Part shown: in pieces, positions 45,734 to 55,260 of the stretch
Position numbering within the stretch: position 1 is the stretch's first letter
Layout: each line of letters begins with the position of its first letter
Source: Flagellimonas sp. HMM57
GTDB lineage: Bacteria; Bacteroidota; Bacteroidia; Flavobacteriales; Flavobacteriaceae
Assembly: GCF_021390175.1 (NCBI RefSeq)
Contig: NZ_CP090004.1
Span: 2,657,001 to 2,721,000, forward strand
DNA length: 64,000 nucleotides
Direction of reading: 5' to 3'
The notes under the pieces: generated by a model
Seen by the model: only the letters and a program-made list of their open reading frames with translations
What the model was told of the DNA's origin: nothing
Databases searched by the model: none
Position numbers and translations under genes: made by a program

Positions 45734-47077
45734 ATGAAGAAAGTAGTCGAGACCATATCAAATATTTGGAAGATAGAAGAACTAAGACAACGCATACTTA
45801 TAACATTAGGCTTGTTATTGGTATATCGTTTTGGTGCTCAAGTTGTACTTCCGGGTATTGATACCTCACAATTGGCGCAATTGACCTCAAATACAGAGCA
45901 AGGTATTTTAGGTATTCTTAATGCGTTTACAGGAGGTGCTTTTGCTAATGCTTCTGTATTTGCTTTAGGTATTATGCCTTACATTTCAGCTTCGATTGTA
46001 GTACAGTTAATGGGTATTGCTATTCCTTATCTTCAAAAACTACAGAAAGAGGGAGAAAGTGGTAGAAAGACTATTAATCAAATTACCCGTTGGTTGACAA
46101 TAGCGATATGTATTGTTCAGGCTCCAGCATATTTGTTTGGTTTAGGAGCACTGGGTGTTCCTGATAGTGCTTTTGTTTTAGGTAAAGGACTTGATTTTAT
46201 AGTACCTGCGGTAATCATTTTGGTGACAGGATGTGTTTTTGCCATGTGGTTAGGAGAAAAGATTACGGATAAAGGTATTGGAAACGGTATCTCTTTATTG
46301 ATTATGATCGGTATTATCGCCACTATGCCGCAATCCTTTGTTCAAGAATTTATTTCAAGAACAACTAACAATACTGGTGGCATTATGTTTATGCTAATCG
46401 AGGTTATCATCTGGTTCTTGGTTATTTTGGCCAGTGTACTTTTGGTAATGGCGGTAAGACAGATACCAGTACAGTATGCAAGAAGGACAGCATCTGGCGG
46501 TTATGAGAAAAATATCATGGGATCTAGACAATATATCCCGTTAAAGCTGAATGCATCTGGTGTAATGCCAATCATTTTTGCTCAAGCTATAATGTTTGCA
46601 CCAAGTTTGCTTGGAAAAACATTTAATAATACTGCGGTTGGACAATGGATGGAAGTGCAATTTGCTGATATTTTTGGATTGGCCTACAACATTCTTTTCG
46701 CCGTATTGATCATCATTTTCACATATTTCTACACCGCTATAACGGTTCCTACGAACAAAATGGCAGATGATTTAAAACGAAGTGGTGGTTTTATTCCAGG
46801 AATTCGTCCCGGAAAGGAAACAGGTGATTTTTTGGATAAAATAATGTCCTTAATAACACTTCCTGGTTCTGTTTTTCTCGCCCTACTGGCAGTTTTACCT
46901 GCAGTAGTTGTGAAATTAATGGATGTACAGGCAGGTTGGGCACTTTTTTATGGAGGTACATCACTATTAATTATGGTCGGTGTTGCAATCGATACAGTAC
47001 AGCAAGTAAATTCTTATTTGTTGAATAGACATTATGACGGTTTGATGAAGACCGGGAAAAATAGAAAAGTAGCGTAA
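45734..47077 (+). CDS. secY: Protein translocase subunit SecY
   Basis: SecY of 447 residues, the ten-helix channel of the Sec translocon in the inner membrane. Landmarks: RIL-ITLGLLLVYRFGAQVVLPGID, PYISASIVVQLM, the cytoplasmic loop VRQIPVQYARRTASGGY and the C-terminal LLNRHYDGLMKTGKNRKVA. It sits in its usual place after rplO. The adk and map genes that often follow in other phyla are missing, and a repeat-rich gap leads to infA. Confidence 0.98.
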   Translation: MKKVVETISNIWKIEELRQRILITLGLLLVYRFGAQVVLPGIDTSQLAQLTSNTEQGILGILNAFTGGAFANASVFALGIMPYISASIVVQLMGIAIPYLQKLQKEGESGRKTINQITRWLTIAICIVQAPAYLFGLGALGVPDSAFVLGKGLDFIVPAVIILVTGCVFAMWLGEKITDKGIGNGISLLIMIGIIATMPQSFVQEFISRTTNNTGGIMFMLIEVIIWFLVILASVLLVMAVRQIPVQYARRTASGGYEKNIMGSRQYIPLKLNASGVMPIIFAQAIMFAPSLLGKTFNNTAVGQWMEVQFADIFGLAYNILFAVLIIIFTYFYTAITVPTNKMADDLKRSGGFIPGIRPGKETGDFLDKIMSLITLPGSVFLALLAVLPAVVVKLMDVQAGWALFYGGTSLLIMVGVAIDTVQQVNSYLLNRHYDGLMKTGKNRKVA

Positions 47078-47081
47078 AATA

Positions 47082-47184
47082 GAAGTTAGAAGCAAGAAGT
47101 TAGAGGTTAGATGACCGTTGCGGTGAAGGATGTCAAAAGAGATGGAAAAACTTATAACTTATAACTGAAAACTAATTACTAAAA
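47082..47184. repeat. Paired inverted heptamer arrays in the secY-infA gap
   Basis: The left array (47082-47109) reads GAAGTTA, GAAGCAA, GAAGTTA, GAGGTTA. The right array (47150-47184) reads ACTTATA, ACTTATA, ACTGAAA, ACTAATT, ACTAAAA. Both have an exact 7-nt period, and the right unit is roughly the reverse complement of the left. The right array ends one base before the infA ATG. The core (47110-47149) is not repetitive. Confidence 0.7.
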
Positions 47185-47185
47185 T

Positions 47186-47401
47186 ATGGCAAAGCAGCCA
47201 GCAATAGAACAAGACGGAACAATTATAGAAGCATTGTCAAATGCTATGTTTCGGGTGGAATTAGAAAATGGGCATGTGGTTACCGCACATATCTCTGGAA
47301 AAATGCGTATGCACTATATAAAATTGCTTCCAGGAGATAAGGTTAAGCTAGAAATGAGCCCATACGATTTAACAAAAGCAAGAATTACTTACAGATACTA
47401 A
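47186..47401 (+). CDS. infA: Translation initiation factor IF-1
   Basis: IF-1 of 71 residues, an OB-fold protein that binds the 30S A site during initiation. Landmarks: [40 protein letters not shown] and the C-terminal [10 protein letters not shown]. It sits between secY and rpmJ, as in many bacteria. A heptamer array directly abuts its start codon, so the array forms the whole ribosome-binding region. Confidence 0.98.
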   Translation: MAKQPAIEQDGTIIEALSNAMFRVELENGHVVTAHISGKMRMHYIKLLPGDKVKLEMSPYDLTKARITYRY

Positions 47402-47405
47402 TACG

Positions 47406-47522
47406 ATGAAAGTAAGAGCATCAATAAAGAAGAGAAGCGCCGAATGCAAGATAGTTCGCAGAAAAGGCAGATTATACGTAATCAACAAAAAGAATCCTAG
47501 ATTTAAACAAAGACAAGGGTAA
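47406..47522 (+). CDS. rpmJ: 50S ribosomal protein L36, zinc-independent form
   Basis: L36 of 38 residues, from the ATG at 47406 to the TAA at 47520-47522. It reads [20 protein letters not shown] and ends NPRFKQRQG. Zinc-binding L36 has three Cys and one His; here a single Cys remains and the His position is Arg/Phe, so this is the C-minus type. It lies 4 bp after infA and 2 bp before rpsM. Confidence 0.96.
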   Translation: MKVRASIKKRSAECKIVRRKGRLYVINKKNPRFKQRQG

Positions 47523-47524
47523 TT

Positions 47525-47899
47525 ATGGCAAGAATCGCAGGTGTAGATATACCTAAACAAAAGCGTGGAGTTATTTCACTTACCTACATTTACGGAATTG
47601 GTAAAAGTAGGGCAGAAGAAATTTTGGAAAAAGCCCAAGTAAGCGTGGATACCAAAGTTTCTGATTGGAATGATGACGAAATAGGAAGAATTAGGGAGGC
47701 AGTTTCATCTTATACCATAGAAGGTGAACTTCGTTCAGAAACGCAATTGAACATCAAGCGATTGATGGATATTGGTTGCTACCGTGGAATTCGTCATAGA
47801 TCAGGATTGCCACTTAGAGGCCAGCGTACCAAGAATAACTCTAGGACAAGAAAAGGAAAGCGTAAAACAGTTGCCAACAAGAAAAAAGCAACTAAATAA
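47525..47899 (+). CDS. rpsM: 30S ribosomal protein S13
   Basis: S13 of 124 residues, in the 30S head where it contacts the P-site tRNA. Landmarks: [54 protein letters not shown] and a Lys/Arg-rich tail. A heptamer-array gap follows before rpsK. Confidence 0.98.
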   Translation: MARIAGVDIPKQKRGVISLTYIYGIGKSRAEEILEKAQVSVDTKVSDWNDDEIGRIREAVSSYTIEGELRSETQLNIKRLMDIGCYRGIRHRSGLPLRGQRTKNNSRTRKGKRKTVANKKKATK

Positions 47900-47908
47900 T
47901 TAATAAGA

Positions 47909-47997
47909 TTAGTCATTAGTATTTAGAAGTTAGAAGAATCTGTTTGAAATGTAAAAGTCTAGGATTCCAATAACTAAAAACTAACAACTAGAAACTA
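47909..47997. repeat. Paired inverted heptamer arrays in the rpsM-rpsK gap
   Basis: The left array (47909-47936) reads TTAGTCA, TTAGTAT, TTAGAAG, TTAGAAG. The right array (47970-47997) reads ATAACTA, AAAACTA, ACAACTA, GAAACTA. The period is exactly 7 nt and the two arms are approximately reverse complements around TTAG/CTAA cores. The right array ends 6 bp before the rpsK ATG. The architecture is the same as in the secY-infA gap. Confidence 0.7.
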
Positions 47998-48003
47998 AAA
48001 GAT

Positions 48004-48396
48004 ATGGCAAAAGCAAATACTAAAACAGCCAAAAAACGCAAAGTAGTTGTAGAATCTACTGGCGAGGCTCATGTAGTAGCATCCTTTAATAACATCATCA
48101 TTTCTTTGACCAATAAAAAGGGGGATGTTATCTCTTGGTCATCTGCAGGAAAGATGGGCTTTAGAGGCTCTAAAAAGAATACTCCTTATGCAGCCCAAGT
48201 TGCTGCTGAAGATTGTGCAAAGGTTGCGCATGAGGCAGGACTTAGAAAAGTAAAGGTTTACGTAAAGGGACCGGGAAATGGTAGAGAGTCTGCTATTCGT
48301 TCCATTCATAATGCAGGAATAGAAGTAACGGAAATAGTTGATGTAACACCACTACCCCACAACGGTTGTAGACCACCAAAAAGAAGAAGAGTTTAA
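48004..48396 (+). CDS. rpsK: 30S ribosomal protein S11
   Basis: S11 of 130 residues, on the 30S platform. Landmarks: [39 protein letters not shown] and the C-terminal [17 protein letters not shown]. Normal length. Its leader is formed by the heptamer array just upstream. Confidence 0.98.
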   Translation: MAKANTKTAKKRKVVVESTGEAHVVASFNNIIISLTNKKGDVISWSSAGKMGFRGSKKNTPYAAQVAAEDCAKVAHEAGLRKVKVYVKGPGNGRESAIRSIHNAGIEVTEIVDVTPLPHNGCRPPKRRRV

Positions 48397-48436
48397 TAAT
48401 CATTTATAAATCGGCCCATTTTAGGGTCTTCACGAG

Positions 48437-48484
48437 AGTGCAGTATAGATTATCGAAGGATAAGCCTTAATTCATAGTCGCACT
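48437..48484 (+). promoter_or_regulatory. Candidate two-level hairpin in the rpsK-rpsD gap
   Basis: AGTGC (48437-48441) pairs with GCACT (48480-48484), enclosing a second hairpin, TTATC with a GAAG loop and GATAA (48450-48463). It lies 17 bp before rpsD. S4, the product of rpsD, represses the alpha operon in E. coli, so a feedback role is possible but not shown. Confidence 0.3.
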
Positions 48485-48501
48485 TTCCAATTTAAAAGAA
48501 G

Positions 48502-49107
48502 ATGGCAAGATACACAGGACCAAAATCAAAAATCGCTAGAAAATTTGGAGAAGCGATTTTCGGAGGCGATAAAGCCTTCGAGAAGAAAAGTTACCCTCCA
48601 GGACAACACGGTAACAACAGACGCCGTGGAAAGAAATCTGAATATGCAATCCAATTAATGGAGAAGCAAAAAGCCAAGTATACTTATGGTATCTTGGAGA
48701 AGCAGTTTAGAAATCTTTTTGATAAAGCAAACCGCAGCAAAGATGTTACTGGTGAGGTTTTACTTCAATTATGTGAGTCCCGTTTAGATAATGTAGTTTA
48801 CAGAATGGGAATCTCCCCATCAAGAAGCGGAGCTAGGCAATTGGTTTCCCATAGACATATAACCGTTAATGGTGAGATTGTAAATATCCCATCTTACTCA
48901 TTAAAGCCAGGTGACGTTGTTGGAGTAAGGGAAAAATCCAAATCTGTTCAAGCAATCCAAGATTCTTTGGACAATAATAGTAGTGTTTACGAATGGATTA
49001 CCTGGAATTCTGAAAAGAAAGAAGGTACATACGTAGCTATCCCAGAAAGAATGCAGATTCCTGAAAATATCAAGGAACAATTAATCGTCGAGTTATACTC
49101 TAAATAA
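48502..49107 (+). CDS. rpsD: 30S ribosomal protein S4
   Basis: S4 of 201 residues, a primary assembly protein. Landmarks: [40 protein letters not shown] and the S4 RNA-binding fold [20 protein letters not shown] followed by [20 protein letters not shown]. No zinc-binding Cys cluster in the N-terminus. 105-bp gap upstream with a possible hairpin. Confidence 0.98.
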   Translation: MARYTGPKSKIARKFGEAIFGGDKAFEKKSYPPGQHGNNRRRGKKSEYAIQLMEKQKAKYTYGILEKQFRNLFDKANRSKDVTGEVLLQLCESRLDNVVYRMGISPSRSGARQLVSHRHITVNGEIVNIPSYSLKPGDVVGVREKSKSVQAIQDSLDNNSSVYEWITWNSEKKEGTYVAIPERMQIPENIKEQLIVELYSK

Positions 49108-49125
49108 AATCAACATTAATCCAAT

Positions 49126-50118
49126 ATGGCATTACTTAATTTTCAGAAGCCCGATAAAGTTATAATGATAGATTCTACAGATTTCGAAGGGAAATTTGAA
49201 TTTCGCCCTTTGGAACCTGGTTATGGATTAACAGTTGGAAATGCACTTAGAAGAGTTTTACTTTCCTCTTTGGAGGGTTTTGCGATTACTTCTGTGCGTA
49301 TCGATGGAGTTGAACATGAATTCTCTGTCATTCCTGGCGTAGTAGAAGACGTTACAGAAATGATTTTGAACCTTAAACAAGTTCGTTTCAAAAGACAGAT
49401 AGATGATGTTGAGAGTGAAACAGTTTCTGTTTCAGTAAGTGGAAAAGAACAATTGACCGCTGGAGATTTCCAAAAATTCATCTCTGGTTATCAAGTACTC
49501 AATCCAGATTTGGTTATTTGTAACATGAACTCCAAAGTAAGTATTAACCTAGAGGTTATTATTGAAAAAGGAAGAGGTTACGTGCCTGCCGAAGAGAATA
49601 AAAAATCCAATGCACCTATAGGGAGTATTGCTGTAGATTCTGTTTACACTCCGGTTAAGAACGTAAAATATAGTATAGAAAACTTTAGGGTTGAACAAAA
49701 GACCGATTATGAGAAATTGGTTTTCGAAATCGTAACTGACGGTTCTATTCACCCTAAAGATGCATTGACCGAAGCTGCTAAGGTTTTGATTCACCACTTT
49801 ATGTTGTTCTCTGATGAGCGCATTACATTGGAAGCCGATGAAATCGCACAAACAGAAACATACGATGAGGAATCATTGCACATGCGCCAATTGTTGAAGA
49901 CCAAATTGGTAGACATGGATTTGTCCGTTAGGGCGTTGAATTGTCTTAAAGCTGCCGAGGTGGATACTTTGGGAGATTTGGTATCCTTCAATAAGAACGA
50001 CTTAATGAAGTTTAGAAACTTTGGTAAAAAATCATTGACCGAATTGGAAGAGTTGGTCATCAACAAAGGCCTTCAATTTGGAATGGACTTATCCAAATAT
50101 AAATTGGACAAAGATTAA
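49126..50118 (+). CDS. rpoA: DNA-directed RNA polymerase subunit alpha
   Basis: The alpha subunit of 330 residues. The N-terminal assembly domain has [20 protein letters not shown] and [20 protein letters not shown]. The C-terminal domain, joined by a linker near 245-255, has [24 protein letters not shown] helices and [15 protein letters not shown], which contact UP elements and activators. 18 bp after rpsD. Confidence 0.98.
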   Translation: MALLNFQKPDKVIMIDSTDFEGKFEFRPLEPGYGLTVGNALRRVLLSSLEGFAITSVRIDGVEHEFSVIPGVVEDVTEMILNLKQVRFKRQIDDVESETVSVSVSGKEQLTAGDFQKFISGYQVLNPDLVICNMNSKVSINLEVIIEKGRGYVPAEENKKSNAPIGSIAVDSVYTPVKNVKYSIENFRVEQKTDYEKLVFEIVTDGSIHPKDALTEAAKVLIHHFMLFSDERITLEADEIAQTETYDEESLHMRQLLKTKLVDMDLSVRALNCLKAAEVDTLGDLVSFNKNDLMKFRNFGKKSLTELEELVINKGLQFGMDLSKYKLDKD

Positions 50119-50135
50119 ATAATCATATTTTGCTC

Positions 50136-50153
50136 TCCCGATAGCTATCGGGA
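50136..50153. repeat. 18-bp perfect palindrome between rpoA and rplQ
   Basis: TCCCGATAGCTATCGGGA is a perfect palindrome with no unpaired centre, in the 63-bp gap between rpoA and rplQ. No T run follows. I recall similar sequences as dispersed palindromes in flavobacterial genomes, so a REP-like origin is likely. Confidence 0.6.
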
Positions 50154-50181
50154 TTTGGAAGCAAGATGATAAAATAAAAAC

Positions 50182-50685
50182 ATGAGACACGGAAAAAAGT
50201 TTAATCATTTAGGGAGAACGGCAGCGCACAGAAAAGCAATGTTGGCCAACATGGCATGTTCCCTAATAGAGCATAAAAGAATCAACACAACAGTTGCTAA
50301 GGCAAAAGCTTTAAAGCAATTTGTAGAGCCGTTGATTACCAAGTCTAAAACCGATAACAATCAAACTACCGAAAAGGGTACGCACAACAGAAGGATTGTA
50401 TTTAGCAATCTTAGAAGTAAAGAAGCGGTTACCGAACTTTTTGGAACGGTTGCAGAGAAGGTTGGCGATAGACCAGGAGGATACACAAGAATCATAAAGT
50501 TGGGTAATCGTCTTGGTGATAACGCGGACATGGCAATGATCGAGTTGGTAGACTTTAATGAAACCTATAACGCTGGAAAACCTGCCAAGAAAACTACAAG
50601 AAGAAGTAGAAGGGGCGGAGGTAAGAAAGCTGAAGCTGTTGCTCCAGTAGCGGAGACAAAAACTACTGATGATTCAGAAGAGTAG
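50182..50685 (+). CDS. rplQ: 50S ribosomal protein L17
   Basis: L17 of 167 residues. The core has [40 protein letters not shown] and [20 protein letters not shown]. The C-terminal extension (about 125-167) is Lys/Arg- then Ala/Glu-rich, typical of Bacteroidota L17. It ends the ribosomal cluster and is followed by a strong terminator. Confidence 0.97.
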   Translation: MRHGKKFNHLGRTAAHRKAMLANMACSLIEHKRINTTVAKAKALKQFVEPLITKSKTDNNQTTEKGTHNRRIVFSNLRSKEAVTELFGTVAEKVGDRPGGYTRIIKLGNRLGDNADMAMIELVDFNETYNAGKPAKKTTRRSRRGGGKKAEAVAPVAETKTTDDSEE

Positions 50686-50715
50686 AAGATGTTATTAACT
50701 ATTGTATTAGTAAAG

Positions 50716-50745
50716 AAAGGATAAGTGAAAACTTATCCTTTTTTT
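50716..50745 (+). terminator. Rho-independent terminator after rplQ
   Basis: AAAGGATAAGT and ACTTATCCTTT form an 11-bp stem with a GAAA tetraloop (50727-50730), followed by a T run to 50745. It closes the ribosomal supercluster. Confidence 0.9.
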
Positions 50746-50778
50746 ATGTTTTTTTGTCAAATCGAAATATAAAACCAA

Positions 50779-51891
50779 ATGAAGTATCACTCAAAGAAAA
50801 GAGCACTAATATTATTAGCAGATGGTACTATTTTTTATGGTAAGGCCATAGGAAACAAAGAAGGTACCGCCGTAGGAGAAGTATGTTTCAATACGGGAAT
50901 GACAGGATATCAAGAGATCTTTACCGACCCATCCTACTTTGGACAATTGATGGTGACCACCAATGCACATATTGGAAATTATGGAACCAATGCCGATGAG
51001 GTGGAATCTGATTCCATTAAAATAGCTGGACTTATCTGTAAAAATTTTAGCTACGAGTATTCAAGGCCCAGTGCAAATATGAGTCTGTTGGAATTTTTGG
51101 ACCAAAACAATCTCTTTGCCATTTCAGATGTGGATACAAGGGCGTTGGTTAGTTACATCCGGGATAATGGTGCCATGAACGCTTTAATTTCTACCAGGGT
51201 TGATGAGATTGATGAGTTGAAAAGGGAACTTGCAGAAGTGCCCAGTATGGAAGGTCTGGAACTTTCCTCTAAAGTCTCTACAACCGAGCCCTATTATTTT
51301 GGTGACGAAAATTCAGAATACAAAATATCAGCTTTAGATATTGGAATAAAAAAGAATATTCTAAGAAATCTTGCTAAGCGAGGAGCGTATATAAAGGTGT
51401 TTCCCTACAACACACCATTTGAAGAAATGGAGAAATGGAATCCGGATGGTTATTTCATATCCAATGGACCGGGTGATCCAGAACCCCTGACCGATGCTAT
51501 TTCTACAACGAAAAAGATGATTGCATCCAACAAACCGCTATTTGGAATATGTTTGGGACACCAAGTACTTGCGTTGGCAAATGGCGTTTCAACCTATAAA
51601 ATGCACAATGGGCATAGGGGCATCAACCACCCAATTTTGAATTTGGTTACGGGAAAAGGAGAAATAACTTCTCAAAACCACGGTTTTGCTGTAAATAGGG
51701 AAGAAACGGAGGCCAATTCAGATTTAGAGATAACCCATCTGCACTTGAACGATGATACCGTTGCAGGAATAAAAATGAAAGATAAAGAAGTGTTTTCGGT
51801 TCAGTACCACCCAGAAGCAAGCCCGGGACCACATGACGCCGATTATTTATTCGACCAATTTTTTGATGCCATAAAAACTGGGCGCAACTAA
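50779..51891 (+). CDS. carA: Carbamoyl-phosphate synthase small subunit
   Basis: CarA of 370 residues, the glutaminase that supplies ammonia to CarB for arginine and pyrimidine synthesis. The N-terminal domain has FYGKAIGNKEGTAVGEVCFN and NTGMTGYQEIFTDPSYFGQL. The class I amidotransferase domain has SNGPGDPEP, the nucleophile elbow FGICLGHQVLALA, and the His/Glu pair in VQYHPEASPGPHD. carB is not adjacent. The gene lies just beyond the rplQ terminator and is followed by a 161-bp inverted-repeat element. Confidence 0.96.
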   Translation: MKYHSKKRALILLADGTIFYGKAIGNKEGTAVGEVCFNTGMTGYQEIFTDPSYFGQLMVTTNAHIGNYGTNADEVESDSIKIAGLICKNFSYEYSRPSANMSLLEFLDQNNLFAISDVDTRALVSYIRDNGAMNALISTRVDEIDELKRELAEVPSMEGLELSSKVSTTEPYYFGDENSEYKISALDIGIKKNILRNLAKRGAYIKVFPYNTPFEEMEKWNPDGYFISNGPGDPEPLTDAISTTKKMIASNKPLFGICLGHQVLALANGVSTYKMHNGHRGINHPILNLVTGKGEITSQNHGFAVNREETEANSDLEITHLHLNDDTVAGIKMKDKEVFSVQYHPEASPGPHDADYLFDQFFDAIKTGRN

Positions 51892-51892
51892 T

Positions 51893-52053
51893 GAGACTGT
51901 TTTGAAATTTGTGATTAGAATTTTTACAGTTTATTTTTCATGCACTTTTAGGCAAAATTTTCGAACATAGCCGTAGCTATGGTCTAAAATTTTAACGACA
52001 AGGGGCGCAAAAAGGGGCATAAAAAAATAATTGGCATATTTCAAAACAGTCTC
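51893..52053. mobile_element. 161-bp MITE/REP-like element with 16-bp perfect terminal inverted repeats
   Basis: GAGACTGTTTTGAAAT (51893-51908) and ATTTCAAAACAGTCTC (52038-52053) are perfect inverted repeats. Nested symmetric pairs share the same centre near 51973: AAAATTTT at 51954-51961 and 51986-51993, and CATAGC/GCTATG (51966-51981) around CGTA. The arms between are imperfectly complementary. No coding frame and no obvious target-site duplication. It begins 2 bp after the carA stop. Confidence 0.65.
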
Positions 52054-52132
52054 TAAAACGTTATAGTTTATTTTTAGGTTATTATGTTTGTTTTTATGAC
52101 GCTTGTCATGAAGCATACAGCGTCTCCTTTTG

Positions 52133-52140
52133 TATCTTCG
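52133..52140 (+). promoter_or_regulatory. Candidate -7 box (TATCTTCG) of eno
   Basis: TATCTTCG resembles the TAnnTTTG consensus with one change and lies 34 bp before the eno ATG. No TTG at 17-23 bp upstream was found. Confidence 0.4.
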
Positions 52141-52144
52141 CTGA

Positions 52145-53467
<1,323 letters not shown>

Positions 53468-53494
53468 TTCATAAAGATTTTTTAGCATACAATT

Positions 53495-53526
53495 AAGCCT
53501 TTCTTATCCAAGAAAGGCTTTTTTTT
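53495..53526 (+). terminator. Rho-independent terminator after eno
   Basis: AAGCCTTTCTT (53495-53505) and AAGAAAGGCTT (53510-53520) form an 11-bp stem with an ATCC loop, followed by a T run to 53526. Confidence 0.92.
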
Positions 53527-53591
53527 GTCTTCGTAATAAACTTTGGTTAACTTAATAGAGTAAACCAATGTAACTTATCAAAACTAACTTA

Positions 53592-55139
53592 ATGAACAAT
53601 TTTCTTTTTGTCGCGGCTGAGAATGATGCCTTGGCCAATTGTAAAGCAGGAGGAATGGGAGATGTGGTCAGAGACGTTCCAAGACAAATTTCCGAACGCG
53701 GCGATAAGGTGCATGTAATAGTCCCTTCTTACAGTAGACTTCATAAGGATGGTCTTTTTAAAACAGACCTAAAATTTAGTCTCAGAGGCCTTACCTACAA
53801 TGCAGAACTTTATGAAGTAAAGCCCAAAAAAGAGTTTTCCAACATTGTCCATTACGTGCTTCACCATCCAGAGATTGAAGCCGGTGATATAGCACATATC
53901 TATCATAACGATCCAGAGGAACCTTTTTACACAGATGCCATAAAGTACTTCATTTTTTGTACTGCAGTGGCCGAAGCCATTAAACAAGGGGCTTTTGGGC
54001 AACTGGATATTATTCATCTACATGATTGGCATTCAAGTTTACTTTTATTTTTAAGGGAATACCATGAAAACTATAAAAATCTCAAGGATATCCGAACGGT
54101 ATATAGCATCCATAATCTGGCTATTCAAGGAATTCGGCCATTTGCAGACAATTACTCTTCGGTAAAAAATTGGTTTCCCCATGTGGATTTTGATTATATG
54201 TCCCTGATGGATTATCGATATCAGGATTGTATCAATTTAATGGCAGTGGGAATCCGTTTTGCGGATGCGGTGCACACGGTTTCCCCATCGTACAAAGAAG
54301 ATGTGCTTTTGCCAAGTTCTCCACCAGAATTTATTGGAGGGGAAGGTCTTGAAAAAGATTTGCTCAAAGCGGATGAAGAAGGTAGGTTGTTTGGTATTTT
54401 AAATGGATGTAACTATAAAAACATCAACAAAGAAGAAAAGGGACTGATTTATAGAAACACCGTCAAAGCACTTTTTAGATGGCTGCAAGAGGAATCTAAA
54501 AAATACAAAGCAGATTTTTTGGCGCATACCGGTGAAAAGATAATGGAGTTTGTGGATGAGAGGCCCAAATTCATTGTATCCAGTGTGGCTAGGCTAACGG
54601 AGCAGAAGTTTTATTTTTTTAGACGTTCACCAGAAGCCTTTGTCTCCATTCTAAAAAAATTAAAAAAAGTAGATGGTATTTTTATGCTCTTGGGAACAGG
54701 TGCTCCAGAATATGAAGAGCTTTTCAGGAAACTGAGTTACGAGCATAAGAATTTTATTTTCACAAATGGCCAATCAGAAAATCTTATAGACTCCATTTAT
54801 TTGGAATCGGACCTTTACTTCATGCCCAGTCTTTTTGAACCCTGTGGAATAAGTCAGATGTTGGCCATGCGCAATGGAAATCCGTGTTTGGTGCACCATA
54901 CAGGAGGATTAAAGGATACCGTTTCGCATTTAAAGACAGGCTTTAGTTTTGACGGGGATACCTATGAAGAGAAAATTAAAAGTATGTTGGACTCCTTTGA
55001 TTTGGCATTGGATACCTATGCGAACGATAAAGCAACTTGGAAAAAAATACAAGCTGCGGCCAAGAAAAAGCGTTTTACATGGGCAAAATCAGTAGATAAC
55101 TACTACAGGTACCTGTACAATTTTGACAAGGACCAATAA
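53592..55139 (+). CDS. Glycogen/starch synthase-like glycosyltransferase (GT5 family)
   Basis: A 515-residue GT-B glycosyltransferase. The GT5 N-terminal domain begins FLFVAAENDALANCKAGGMG, with KAGGMGDVV where glycogen synthases usually have KxGGLxDV, and includes IIHLHDWHSSLL and TVYSIHNLAIQG. The C-terminal domain has SVARLTEQKFYFF and the E-x7-E nucleotide-sugar motif FEPCGISQMLAMRNGNP, followed by HHTGGLKDTV. It probably transfers glucose from ADP- or UDP-glucose to an alpha-glucan. No glgC or glgB is adjacent. It stands between eno and citrate synthase. The upstream gap contains an inverted repeat GGTTAACT...AGTAAACC (53545-53566) that could be an operator. Confidence 0.85.
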   Translation: MNNFLFVAAENDALANCKAGGMGDVVRDVPRQISERGDKVHVIVPSYSRLHKDGLFKTDLKFSLRGLTYNAELYEVKPKKEFSNIVHYVLHHPEIEAGDIAHIYHNDPEEPFYTDAIKYFIFCTAVAEAIKQGAFGQLDIIHLHDWHSSLLLFLREYHENYKNLKDIRTVYSIHNLAIQGIRPFADNYSSVKNWFPHVDFDYMSLMDYRYQDCINLMAVGIRFADAVHTVSPSYKEDVLLPSSPPEFIGGEGLEKDLLKADEEGRLFGILNGCNYKNINKEEKGLIYRNTVKALFRWLQEESKKYKADFLAHTGEKIMEFVDERPKFIVSSVARLTEQKFYFFRRSPEAFVSILKKLKKVDGIFMLLGTGAPEYEELFRKLSYEHKNFIFTNGQSENLIDSIYLESDLYFMPSLFEPCGISQMLAMRNGNPCLVHHTGGLKDTVSHLKTGFSFDGDTYEEKIKSMLDSFDLALDTYANDKATWKKIQAAAKKKRFTWAKSVDNYYRYLYNFDKDQ

Positions 55140-55260
55140 AACAGTTACTTAACATTTATTTGTGCTTTTGTACCTGTAGAAATAAACAACAGAAATTGTT
55201 AATGGCTCTGCTTTTTCGTAATTTCCCCCTCCTATTTTTATTAAACTCTTAAATTATACA

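Noticed and set aside
51887..52060. Target-site duplication flanking the 161-bp element
   Set aside because: The bases next to the two terminal repeats do not match in any offset I tried, so transposition is not directly supported.
53545..53566. Inverted repeat GGTTAACT...AGTAAACC before the glycosyltransferase gene as a firm operator
   Set aside because: One mismatch in 8 bp and a short length in AT-rich DNA make chance likely; mentioned only in the gene entry.
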